Assembly: GCA_002305045.1 (NCBI GenBank) | Contig: DBPX01000021.1 | Coordinates: 1-59,341 of the forward strand | Direction: 5' to 3' | Source of the DNA: Ruminococcus sp. UBA1409 | GTDB lineage: Bacteria > Bacillota > Clostridia > Oscillospirales > Ruminococcaceae | DNA: 59,341 nt | Part shown: positions 17,383 to 24,483 of the stretch, piece after piece | Position numbering within the stretch: position 1 is the stretch's first letter | Layout of the letters: every line of letters begins with the position of its first letter | Notes under the pieces: generated by a model | What the model saw: the letters and a program-made list of their open reading frames with translations, nothing else | The model's database searches: none | Told to the model about the DNA's origin: nothing | Program-made: the position numbers and the translations under genes

Positions 17383-18713
17383 TTTTCTTCCTCCTCCACA
17401 GTCTCGTTTTTAGAGATTTCAGCCAGCGCTATCTGGTGGTCCTTGATCTGCTTGACATGGATCGTGACGGTGCCGAAATCTAGGCGGATGTCGGCGTCTC
17501 CGTCGTCGGGGATGCTGTTGAGCCTGTCGAAAACCAGCATGGTGAGGGTGTTCATATTGTCCCCCAGCTCGACATCCATAGCGTCCTCGATGTCGTCAAG
17601 CCTTGCGTTTCCTGTGACGACCCAGAGATTATCCTCCACCTTGTCAACATGAGGCTCATTGTCCTCCTCGCCCTCCTGATACTCCTGAAGCTCGCCTACA
17701 AGCTGCTCCACGAGGTCGTAAAGGGTGATGATTCCGGTCATTCCGCCGTACTCGTCAAGCACGACGGCGAGGGTGTTGCGGGTCTTTTTCATGTTGCGGA
17801 AAAGCACATCCGCCTTGATTGTCTCAGGAACGAAATAAGCAGGCTCGATAGCCGTCTCCATGACATGGCTGCGGCTGCGGTCCTTGGACCTAAGATAATC
17901 CTTGGCGTTTAGTATGCCCACAACATTGTCCGGCGAGCCGTCGCAGATGGGATACATCGAATATCTGCTCTGGCAGATGGTGTTCTCCCACTCCTCGTCG
18001 GAGTCCTCCATCCAGAGTATGGTGAGGTCGGTGCGATGTGTTACTATCTCGGCTGCGGTGAGGTCGTCAAACTCAAAGACATTCTGGATGAAGTCCTGCT
18101 CCTCCTTGTCAATGGCGCCGGTCTCTCCGCCGGTCTCGACCATCATCCTTATCTCCTCCTCGCTGACACGCTCGTCGCTCTCGTTGGGGTCGATTCCGAA
18201 AAGCCTTAGAACGGAGTTAGTCGAGACGGAAAGAAGCCATACCACCGGCTTGAATAAAACCGATATCCCGCTCACTATCCCGGATACTCCCAGGGCGAGC
18301 TGCTCAGACCTCTTCATGGCGATACGCTTAGGAACAAGCTCTCCGAAGATAAGGGTGAAGTATGAAAGAATGAGGGTAATGATGATTACTGCAATAGTGT
18401 CAAGAGTCCTCCTCGGCAGAGTGACTCCAAGGCTCACGACCCAGTCGACAAGCGGGTCGGAGAAGCCGTCTGCGGCGAAGGCGCTTCCTAGGAATCCAGA
18501 GAGCGTGATGGCTATCTGGATGGTCGAGAGAAACTTTGCAGGCTCACGGGTAAGCCTGTAAAGACGCTTCGCCTTCTTGCTGCCCTGCTCGCAAAGATGC
18601 TCGAGCTTCGCCTCGTTCACCGACAAAACGGCAAGCTCGGCGCTGGCAAAGACTGCGTTCAGTGCGATAAGTATCACCTGAACTAACAAAAGTGTGAAAA
18701 TGGAACTGCCCAA
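17379..18713 (-). CDS. HlyC/CorC (CNNM-type) transporter with CBS pair
   Basis: Order: CNNM/DUF21 membrane domain with three to four helices (about 1-190), a CBS pair (about 200-335), and a CorC_HlyC domain (about 350-430) ending in an acidic tail. In Bacillus and Staphylococcus relatives such as MpfA are needed for magnesium resistance or export. The start is TTG at 18713 with AGAGG 8 nt upstream. It is preceded by a 170-nt stem-rich leader and the EPDP ORF, and overlaps the ATPase start by 4 bp. Confidence 0.88.
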   Translation of the reverse strand: MGSSIFTLLLVQVILIALNAVFASAELAVLSVNEAKLEHLCEQGSKKAKRLYRLTREPAKFLSTIQIAITLSGFLGSAFAADGFSDPLVDWVVSLGVTLPRRTLDTIAVIIITLILSYFTLIFGELVPKRIAMKRSEQLALGVSGIVSGISVLFKPVVWLLSVSTNSVLRLFGIDPNESDERVSEEEIRMMVETGGETGAIDKEEQDFIQNVFEFDDLTAAEIVTHRTDLTILWMEDSDEEWENTICQSRYSMYPICDGSPDNVVGILNAKDYLRSKDRSRSHVMETAIEPAYFVPETIKADVLFRNMKKTRNTLAVVLDEYGGMTGIITLYDLVEQLVGELQEYQEGEEDNEPHVDKVEDNLWVVTGNARLDDIEDAMDVELGDNMNTLTMLVFDRLNSIPDDGDADIRLDFGTVTIHVKQIKDHQIALAEISKNETVEEEEK

Positions 18714-18884
18714 AATAGATACCTCTTTCTAAAGTTGATATTTTCCCGGACAACCAAAGAAACCTCTCACGCCAATCCGGGACTGCCAGCTGATGGCAGA
18801 CGCTTCGACGGGTGCGCCGTCACTAAGACAGCCTCGTAAGCTTATTCGCTTATGACCGTCTTAAATGGATTGAGCCGCAAAAGG
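18714..18884 (-). promoter_or_regulatory. Stem-rich untranslated leader between EPDP ORF and HlyC/CorC gene
   Basis: On the minus strand there are successive hairpins: AGCC/GGCT straddling the leader-ORF stop, a long AAGAC-GTCTT stem enclosing TAAGC/GCTTA, GACGG/CCGTC, CTGCCA/TGGCAG, and CCCGGA/TCCGGG. The segment CAATCC after the leader ORF can also pair with GGATTG near the HlyC start, giving a possible alternative fold. No U-tract follows the last stem, so control of translation or Rho access is likelier than classical attenuation. Confidence 0.5.
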
Positions 18885-18956
18885 CTATTCAAGATATCTA
18901 TTCGTTATCAAGCAGAGGCTGCGTTGACACGGGTCAGGCTCGCTGCCTGTATTCAT
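18885..18956 (-). CDS. MgtL-like leader peptide ORF (23 codons, EPDP motif)
   Basis: The minus-strand ATG at 18956 is preceded by AAAGGAG (11-nt gap). The peptide is MNTGSEPDPCQRSLC followed by LITNRYLE. In Salmonella and E. coli the MgtL leader begins MEPDPTP. Its EPDP stretch is reported to destabilise the translating ribosome when magnesium is low, switching on mgtA. Here the same four residues lie at positions 6-9, upstream of a CNNM-type transporter and a P-type ATPase. The hairpin CAGGC/GCCTG covers codons 3-7. Homology is not claimed; the shared motif and context suggest convergent or ancient logic. A weak promoter (TTGAGC-16-TACATA) may lie within the end of the DUF47 gene. Confidence 0.6.
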   Translation of the reverse strand: MNTGSEPDPCQRSLCLITNRYLE

Positions 18957-18989
18957 ATACCGCACTTCTCCTTTCTGTCACAAAATAAT

Positions 18990-19610
18990 CTATGTATTTT
19001 TAATTATGACCTGCTCTATTACATCGGCTGCGTGCTCGCAGAGGTCACAGCAGTTTTCAAGGCTCTCATATATCGCCTTGGTGCCGACAATCGTCTTTCC
19101 GTCGCTAGTCGAGCCGAAAAGATGGTGTATCGCCTCGAGATATACGCCGTCAGCCTCGGTCTCGATGTCGTTTACCTTGACAAGGAGCTGCCTAAGGGTA
19201 TCCGGCTTTTTGAAGCTTTTAAGCTCGCCTGCCGCCTCGTGGAGCGCCTTTACGCAGCGATTGACTATCCTTGACAGCTCAGCCGTCTTTTCTGGTATGG
19301 TGTCGATGTGATACATATATATGTCTAAAATTACATCGTCAAGAGCGTCTGTGATGTCGTCGATTATCTGGACAAGACGCAAAAGGTCCTCCTGGTCGAT
19401 AGGGGTTATGAACTCCACCGAGAGCTTGTTTAAAATGTCGTGCTGGACGCTGTCCGCCGTGTGCTCGATTTCATGCATACGACTGCGATAGCTCCCGATA
19501 TTTTCAGGGTCATAGCTGCAAAGCACCTCCTCCAGGAAATCGGACGCCTCGACGCAGTAGGATGAATGCTTCTTGATAAGCTCAAAATAATCGTTTATCT
19601 TTCTAGCCAT
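18990..19610 (-). CDS. DUF47/PhoU-like Pit accessory protein
   Basis: A 206-residue, almost all-helical protein with DUF47 signatures: EIEHTADSVQHDILNKL and DDITDALDDVILDIY in the first half, then DIETEADGVYLEAI and ENCCDLCEHAADVIEQVI in the second. The acidic repeats bind metal clusters in PhoU relatives. Genes of this family nearly always accompany a Pit phosphate transporter and modulate it. The pit gene lies 89 bp upstream in the same direction. That gap carries two imperfect copies of TATATA(A)GG(T/C)GTAGGAC. Confidence 0.9.
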   Translation of the reverse strand: MARKINDYFELIKKHSSYCVEASDFLEEVLCSYDPENIGSYRSRMHEIEHTADSVQHDILNKLSVEFITPIDQEDLLRLVQIIDDITDALDDVILDIYMYHIDTIPEKTAELSRIVNRCVKALHEAAGELKSFKKPDTLRQLLVKVNDIETEADGVYLEAIHHLFGSTSDGKTIVGTKAIYESLENCCDLCEHAADVIEQVIIKNT

Positions 19611-19699
19611 TTTACTTCTCCTTGTATATAGGTGTAGGACTTATGCTTATATAAAGGCGTAGGACATATGTATATATAGCCCGCCAGCCCTCTTTTTAA

Positions 19700-20749
19700 T
19701 CATCCGAATATCAGCAAAAACAGCTTAGCCACTGCAAAGCCCAGGATTCCGCAGCCCGGGAAGGTGAACACCCAGGTCAGAACAAGCTCCTTGACGACCT
19801 TCCAGTTTACATTGCTCATCCTCCGTGCCGCTCCGACGCCCATGATTGCGGTCGTCTTTGTGTGGGTGGTGCTGACGGGTATTCCTGTCAGCGAGGAAAG
19901 AAGCAGGCAAAGGGTTGCGGCAAGGTCAGCCGAAAAGCCCTGGTGCGGCTTTAGCTTTACCATGTCCATTCCGACCGATTTTATTATCCTGTAGCCTCCT
20001 ATCGAGGTGCCAAGACCCATGACCAGGGAGCAAAGAATCATCAGCCACATCGGGACTATAAAGGTGGAGACATCCGAGCGTCCCTCGGCAAAGGCGGCTC
20101 CAAGGAGGAATATCGCCATGAACTTCTGACCGTCCTGCGCTCCGTGCATGAACGCCATCGCCGCTCCTCCGGCAACCTGGGCGGCTGAGAAGAACCTCTC
20201 GGAGCTGAGCCTGTTTCTTCCTGTAAATACAAAGACAGTCAGCTTCGAGACCAAAAAGCCAAGAATAAAGCCAAGCCCGGTGGAAAGCAGTATTCCGTAG
20301 ATGACCTTCACCCATTCGTCCCAGTTGATGCCCTCAAGGCTGTTCTGAATGGCGATGGCTGCACCTGAAATTCCTGCTATCAGGGCGTGGCTCTCGCTTG
20401 TGGGTATGCCAAAGTACCATGCGGCGGTCGCCCATATGACTATCGCCGACATTGCGGCGCAGAGGGCGATGAGTGAGATTCTGGCGTCTCCTCCGAAGTC
20501 TACCATTTTGTATATCGTCATGGCAACCGAGGCGTTTATCGAGGTCATCACAAAGACACCGAGGAAGTTAAACACGGCAGCCATGATTATCGCCTTTCGC
20601 ACCTCTATCGCCCTGGTGGAGACACAGGTGGCTATGGCGTTAGGAGCGTCAGTCCAGCCGTTGACAAGGATGACTCCGAGCGTCAAAACGGTCGAGACCA
20701 TGAGCATAGGACTTCGTAGGAGCTGCTCTATAAAATTCATTAGTTCCAT
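19700..20749 (-). CDS. pit: Low-affinity inorganic phosphate transporter, Pit family
   Basis: Ten or so hydrophobic segments in 349 residues. The duplicated Pit signature is present as VNGWTDAPNAIATCVSTRA near residue 30 and GIPVSTTHTKTTAIMGVG near residue 290. AFMHGAQDGQKFMAIFLLG lies in the middle. Such carriers take up metal-phosphate complexes with protons. The gene starts 41 bp after the mature 3' end of tmRNA with no terminator or clear promoter between, so it may rely on read-through or a promoter inside ssrA. Confidence 0.92.
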   Translation of the reverse strand: MELMNFIEQLLRSPMLMVSTVLTLGVILVNGWTDAPNAIATCVSTRAIEVRKAIIMAAVFNFLGVFVMTSINASVAMTIYKMVDFGGDARISLIALCAAMSAIVIWATAAWYFGIPTSESHALIAGISGAAIAIQNSLEGINWDEWVKVIYGILLSTGLGFILGFLVSKLTVFVFTGRNRLSSERFFSAAQVAGGAAMAFMHGAQDGQKFMAIFLLGAAFAEGRSDVSTFIVPMWLMILCSLVMGLGTSIGGYRIIKSVGMDMVKLKPHQGFSADLAATLCLLLSSLTGIPVSTTHTKTTAIMGVGAARRMSNVNWKVVKELVLTWVFTFPGCGILGFAVAKLFLLIFG

Positions 20750-20790
20750 ATTCTATCCTCAGTTTCTAAAATAATGTCGGAATATAATTA

Positions 20791-21140
20791 TGGTGGAGGC
20801 GACGAGAGTCGAACTCGTGTCCGAAAACCCATCCTGCAAACCTTCTACGAGTGTAGCTTATGCTTTAGCTTCCCTCGGACAACGCCCACAAGCAGGCTTT
20901 AGACCTTGGTATCCGGCAATTCAACACAGGGTCACCGGAGTCGCCCTGTGAAGTTCACTGCTAATCGACGCCCAAACCGATGCCGCAGTCCTCACCGGCA
21001 GGACGGGCCGCTATTAAGCAGCAGCCAATTCTAAACTATTGTTGTCGTTTAAAATTTAAGCTTGCGCCGTTTTAAGAGTCAGACGCCCTCTCTACTCGCT
21101 TATCTGCCATCAAAGTCCCCGTCGAAACCTTTACGCCCCC
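20791..21140 (-). ncRNA. ssrA: tmRNA
   Basis: The ends pair as a tRNA-like acceptor (GGGGGCG with CGCCTCC), the 3' end carries ACCA, and the T-arm reads CGAGTTCGACTCTCG. The 5' domain has the usual GTTTCGACGGGGA. The tag frame is 21046-21014: starting at GAC it gives DNNSLELAAA and ends TAA TAG. A GAC resume codon matches some clostridial tmRNAs. Resume position is inferred from tag length and the upstream in-frame TAA. tmRNA rescues stalled ribosomes and tags the nascent chain for proteolysis; Lon is encoded 3.3 kb away. Confidence 0.95.
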
Positions 21141-21288
21141 ATACTCCTGCCACATAAGAGCGACCGGGACAGCCCGCAGTCTGCCCTTACGGAGCCGGGC
21201 ACCGGACCGCATTAATATAATTCCCGCAGTCCGGGCAAATATCGGCAGCCGACAGCCATAGCTTCAGCCCGGTCTTAAATCCGCCGAC
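21141..21288 (-). other. Structured precursor leader upstream of tmRNA
   Basis: About 148 nt separate the predicted transcription start from the mature tmRNA 5' end. This is long for an ssrA leader. It can form several hairpins, including CCGGGC/GCCCGG enclosing TCGGC/GCCGA, and GGACTGC/GCGGTCC. No ORF with a ribosome site is present. Confidence 0.4.
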
Positions 21289-21295
21289 AAGGGGT

Positions 21296-21324
21296 ATTAT
21301 AACACATTCCGCTGTATATGTCAA
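21296..21324 (-). promoter_or_regulatory. Promoter of the tmRNA precursor
   Basis: On the minus strand TTGACA (21319-21324), 17-bp spacer, TATAAT (21296-21301). Confidence 0.87.
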
Positions 21325-21336
21325 TAAACGCCGTCA

Positions 21337-21354
21337 ATAAAAGCGGCGCCCGCT
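21337..21354 (-). terminator. Possible terminator of the tRNA-Thr transcript
   Basis: On the minus strand the short hairpin AGCGG-GCG-CCGCT is followed by TTTTATT, just before the tmRNA promoter. Confidence 0.45.
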
Positions 21355-21486
21355 AAAAATCCGGACTCTGTCTTAAATTTTACTGCAGGCCGGCGCCTCG
21401 GGATAAAAACAGGGCAGGAAAAAGCTGTCAGCCCCGCACAAAACGGAAGCCTACCCCGGCAAAACGGAGCAGGCTGCTTTTTTCTA

Positions 21487-21562
21487 TGGAGCTGGGAATG
21501 GGACTCGAACCCACGACCTGCGCATTACGAATGCGCTGCTCTACCAACTGAGCTATCCCAGC
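21487..21562 (-). tRNA. tRNA-Thr (anticodon CGT)
   Basis: The acceptor GCTGGGA pairs with TCCCAGC. The anticodon loop TTCGTAA sits on GCGCA/TGCGC, and CCA is encoded. Confidence 0.96.
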
Positions 21563-21657
21563 GTAGCAGTAAAATCGGACGCCGGCTTTTTCTGGGACCA
21601 AGGACGGCCTCCCCGGTATCCCCGCCTGACGGCAGGTCAAATACTGCTGCGTATGCT

Positions 21658-21686
21658 ATTATACACACTCATAGGCGCTTTGTCAA
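21658..21686 (-). promoter_or_regulatory. Promoter of tRNA-Thr
   Basis: On the minus strand TTGACA (21681-21686), 17-bp spacer, TATAAT (21658-21663). The roughly 90-nt precursor leader includes a CCTGCC/GGCGGG hairpin. Confidence 0.85.
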
Positions 21687-21740
21687 TAAGCTTGATGTAA
21701 TTTTCGGAGTCTCCTATTAGGATAAGATATCCCATCGGCG

Positions 21741-22622
21741 CTATTTAGCCAGCTTCCTTTCAAGGAGGCTTATAATTTCCTCCCTTGAGAAGCTGTAGGC
21801 GGTCTTGCAGAAGTGGCAGACTACCTCCGTGGACTTGTCCCGGGAAAGCTCCCTGAGGTCGTCCGGGCTGAGGCTTGCCAGGATTTTAAGCGTCCTCTCC
21901 CTGGAGCAGTCGCACAGATAGCTCACCTCGCACCCGTCAAGAGGCTGAGGAGATAGACCCTCCATCGCACGCTCAGCTATGTCCTTGGGAGACATTCCCA
22001 TGTCCAGCATGGTGGTGACGCTGGGCAGTGTGGCTATACTCCTTTCAAGGCAGTCTATAGCCGACTCCGGCGCAAACGGAAGAAGCTGAATAAGGTACCC
22101 TCCAGCCCTTTTTACGCTCAAATCCGGGTTGACAAGGACTCCTAAGGCGCAGACAGTAGGTATCTGCTCGCTCTGGGCAAAATACCCGGTTATGTCCTCG
22201 GCTATCTCTCCGCTGATAAGCCCGGTCTGGCCGATATACGGCTCCTTGAGTCCTAAATCCTTTATCACGGTTATCGTCCCGGAGCTGCCGACCGCTGAGC
22301 CGACATCCAGCTTGCCGTTTGACTTTAGAGGAAGCTCGATTATATACTCGTCCGCACAGCACTTGACATTTCCTCTTGAGTCGGACACGGCGACAAGCCG
22401 CCCCGCAGGACCTCCTCCGTCTATTCTCACGGTGAGGCTGTCATCCTCGGATTTAAGCCCATAGCCGATAAGCGAGGCTCCCATGGCAAGCCTTCCCAGA
22501 GCCGCCGTCACGACAGCCGACGGCTGATGAATCCTCTCTATGGTGTTTGCGATGTCGGTGCCGTCTATTGCGCTGCAAACCACCGAGCCGTCCTCCGATA
22601 TAACTCTTACAATTCTTCCCAT
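21741..22622 (-). CDS. hslO: Redox-regulated chaperone Hsp33
   Basis: A cytoplasmic holdase activated by oxidation. The N-terminal part (about 1-225) contains HQPSAVVTAALGRLAMGASLIG and the SGTITVIKDLG segment. The C-terminal zinc site has all four Cys, CDC near residue 235 and CHFC near residue 268, so the redox switch is intact. The length of 293 is standard. The methyltransferase and YerC genes lie upstream on the same strand with short gaps, so the three may share a transcript. Confidence 0.95.
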   Translation of the reverse strand: MGRIVRVISEDGSVVCSAIDGTDIANTIERIHQPSAVVTAALGRLAMGASLIGYGLKSEDDSLTVRIDGGGPAGRLVAVSDSRGNVKCCADEYIIELPLKSNGKLDVGSAVGSSGTITVIKDLGLKEPYIGQTGLISGEIAEDITGYFAQSEQIPTVCALGVLVNPDLSVKRAGGYLIQLLPFAPESAIDCLERSIATLPSVTTMLDMGMSPKDIAERAMEGLSPQPLDGCEVSYLCDCSRERTLKILASLSPDDLRELSRDKSTEVVCHFCKTAYSFSREEIISLLERKLAK

Positions 22623-22645
22623 GCTAATCTCTCCCGGTCACAAAA

Positions 22646-23401
22646 TCACACTGCTACAAATAAAACCTTCTCCGACTCCGCTCTAGGCGGTCTCTTTTCG
22701 AGCCAGTCGTAAAGCAAGACCCTCTTAAAGCCGGAGTCTCTTAGCGCCCTAAGGAGCTTTTTTACAGGATACGCCGTCTCGACAAAGCTCTCGCTTCTTC
22801 TTTTCCAGACCGAGGCGCCCGGGCTGTTTCCCTCAGGAACAAAGAGGTCCAGCGTAATTCTCACCCTGTTTTTGCCAAGATAGTCGTTCTGCCAGCCAAG
22901 ATACCCTCTGTCGCTGTCAAAGATAAAGCAGCTGTTTCCCAGCACGGTCTTATGCTTGTATACGGTATTGACATCGAAGATAAAGGCTCCTCCGTGGCTT
23001 AGATGCTCCCTGACCCTTTTAAGAGTCGTCCTGACAGCCGAAAAATTATCGAGGTGATTTAGTCCGTCCAGCGTGGAGATAATGAGCCTATACCTCCTTC
23101 CAAGGCTAAGCTCGGTCATGTCCTGATTTATGAGCCGGAGCCTCACCCCGGCGTCAAGCGACTTTTTCTCGGCGACTGCCAGCATATCGCAGCTAATGTC
23201 CACCCCGGTGACATCAAAGCCTCTTTTAGCCAGCTCGATGCCAAGGCTCGCCGTCCCGCAGCCCAAATCAACCAGGGAGCCAGGCCTGATGCCAAGACTC
23301 CCCGCCAAAAAGCAGAGCCTGTCAGCATAGGCTCTGTAGTTTACATTTTCGGTAAAAAAGTCATAGGAGGGCGCAATTGCGGAATATCCCTCAGCTCTCA
23401 T
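22646..23401 (-). CDS. Class I SAM-dependent methyltransferase
   Basis: A 251-residue protein with motif I VDLGCGTASLGIELAKRG, the acidic residue in VTGVDIS, and a post-motif NQDMTEL. The rest of the fold (STLDGLNHL, GGAFIFDVNT) matches the small-molecule methyltransferase type seen in many Firmicutes; the substrate cannot be deduced. I chose ATG 23401, which overlaps the yerC stop by 11 bp, since the upstream start at 23440 would add 13 residues inside yerC. Coupled translation with yerC is likely. Confidence 0.85.
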   Translation of the reverse strand: MRAEGYSAIAPSYDFFTENVNYRAYADRLCFLAGSLGIRPGSLVDLGCGTASLGIELAKRGFDVTGVDISCDMLAVAEKKSLDAGVRLRLINQDMTELSLGRRYRLIISTLDGLNHLDNFSAVRTTLKRVREHLSHGGAFIFDVNTVYKHKTVLGNSCFIFDSDRGYLGWQNDYLGKNRVRITLDLFVPEGNSPGASVWKRRSESFVETAYPVKKLLRALRDSGFKRVLLYDWLEKRPPRAESEKVLFVAV

Positions 23402-23705
23402 CCTTCTTTTTACCCTTGAGTCTCTCGAAAACGATTGCATAGCCGTCGTTTCCGTAGTTGATAGACCTGTTCACACGGCTTATCGTCGCCGTAGACGCCC
23501 CGGTCTCGCTTACGATGTCGGAATACACATGGTGCTCCGACAGCATCCTTGCCACCTGATATCTTTGCGAAAGGGACTTAAGCTCGAGCACGGTACAAAG
23601 GTCCCCGAAAAAGCTGTAGCACTCCTCGGGAGTCTCTAAAGATAGTATAGCCTCAAACAAATCGTCTACATACTTATCCTTCATTTTAGGGTTCAATTCG
23701 TCCAT
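23391..23705 (-). CDS. YerC/YecD-type TrpR-like regulator
   Basis: A 104-residue all-helical DNA-binding protein related to the Trp repressor. The N-terminal helices (VDDLFEAILSLETPEEC) are followed by a helix-turn-helix (LSQRYQVARML through YSDIVSETGASTATISRVNRSI) and a short tail. In Firmicutes YerC-like proteins are small regulators with poorly known targets. Its promoter carries two dyads with equal spacing, which suggests autoregulation. Confidence 0.92.
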   Translation of the reverse strand: MDELNPKMKDKYVDDLFEAILSLETPEECYSFFGDLCTVLELKSLSQRYQVARMLSEHHVYSDIVSETGASTATISRVNRSINYGNDGYAIVFERLKGKKKDES

Positions 23706-23733
23706 TCCTTTCTAAATTAAGCCGATAATACTG

Positions 23734-23784
23734 GTTAGTTTATCCTCTAACTTATATTTTAGCACACTAACGCTAAAATGTAAA
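23734..23784 (-). promoter_or_regulatory. yerC promoter with two equally spaced dyads
   Basis: On the minus strand TTTACA (23779-23784), 17-bp spacer, TAAAAT (23756-23761). Dyad one, TTAGC-8-GCTAA, spans 23759-23776 between the two promoter boxes. Dyad two, GTTAG-8-CTAAC, spans 23734-23751 just downstream. The common core is TTAG/CTAA with the same 8-bp centre. Confidence 0.65.
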
Positions 23785-23827
23785 GAAGCGAAGCGAAAAT
23801 TTTGCTAAAAAGATTTTAAACCCGTTT

Positions 23828-23870
23828 TGCAAAAGAAAGCCGTGGCTCCCGGTTGAAAAAGCCACAGCCT
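23828..23870 (-). terminator. Terminator of the lon-engB unit
   Basis: On the minus strand AGGCTGTGGCT pairs with AGCCACGGCT, followed by TTCTTTT. Confidence 0.8.
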
Positions 23871-23886
23871 CCTTGGGTATAGGATT

Positions 23887-24483
23887 TTATTCCTGACAGA
23901 GCGCCTCGTCTATGATGCCCATAAGACCCTCTACCCCCTCGCCGGTGAGCGAGGAAAAGGTCACAAGCGTGAGGCTGTCGTACTCGGGAAGCTCGGATTT
24001 AAGAGCCTCCAGCCTAGCCTCCCGCTCGGATTTATTAAGCTTATCCGCCTTTGTCAGGACGATTACAAAGGGAAGCTCGCAGTCTATAAGGAAGTTTATC
24101 ATGGTAATATCGTCGGCGGTGGGAGGATGGCGGAAGTCAACAAGGGACAGAACAAGAGCTATATCCCTCTCGGGGTCGGAGAAATAGCCGTTTATCAGCT
24201 TGCTCCACCTCTGCTTTTCGGACCTAGAGACCCTTGCGTAGCCGTAGCCCGGCAGGTCGACAAGGTATACCCCGCCCTTTTTTGCGCTGTAGAAGTTTAC
24301 GGTCTGGGTCTTTCCGGGAACGGAGCTGACCCTCGCCAGAGCCCTTCTCCCGGTGAGCTTATTTATCAGCGAGGACTTCCCGACATTAGACCTCCCCGCA
24401 AAGACTATCTCGGGCTTCTCAGGTCTTGGAAGCTGCTCCAAAAGCCCGTATGCCGCCTTAAATTCAGCGTCCCTTAGTTCCAT
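23887..24483 (-). CDS. engB: Ribosome biogenesis GTPase EngB/YsxC
   Basis: A 198-residue essential GTPase of large-subunit assembly. The P-loop is GRSNVGKSS, the switch region has KTQTVNFY, G3 is DLPGYG, G4 is TKAD and G5 is FSSLTGEG. The start is taken at ATG 24483, nine bases after AGGAG; the TTG one codon earlier is possible. It overlaps the end of lon by 20 bp, the usual Firmicutes lon-ysxC order. Confidence 0.95.
   Translation of the reverse strand: MELRDAEFKAAYGLLEQLPRPEKPEIVFAGRSNVGKSSLINKLTGRRALARVSSVPGKTQTVNFYSAKKGGVYLVDLPGYGYARVSRSEKQRWSKLINGYFSDPERDIALVLSLVDFRHPPTADDITMINFLIDCELPFVIVLTKADKLNKSEREARLEALKSELPEYDSLTLVTFSSLTGEGVEGLMGIIDEALCQE

Noticed and set aside
18714..18956. Known magnesium (M-box), manganese (yybP-ykoY) or c-di-AMP (ydaO) riboswitch
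   Set aside because: The conserved cores of the M-box and yybP-ykoY are not present on the minus strand. A short GACAGCCTCGTAAGC stretch on the plus strand resembles the 3' part of ydaO, but the rest is missing and no gene follows in that direction.
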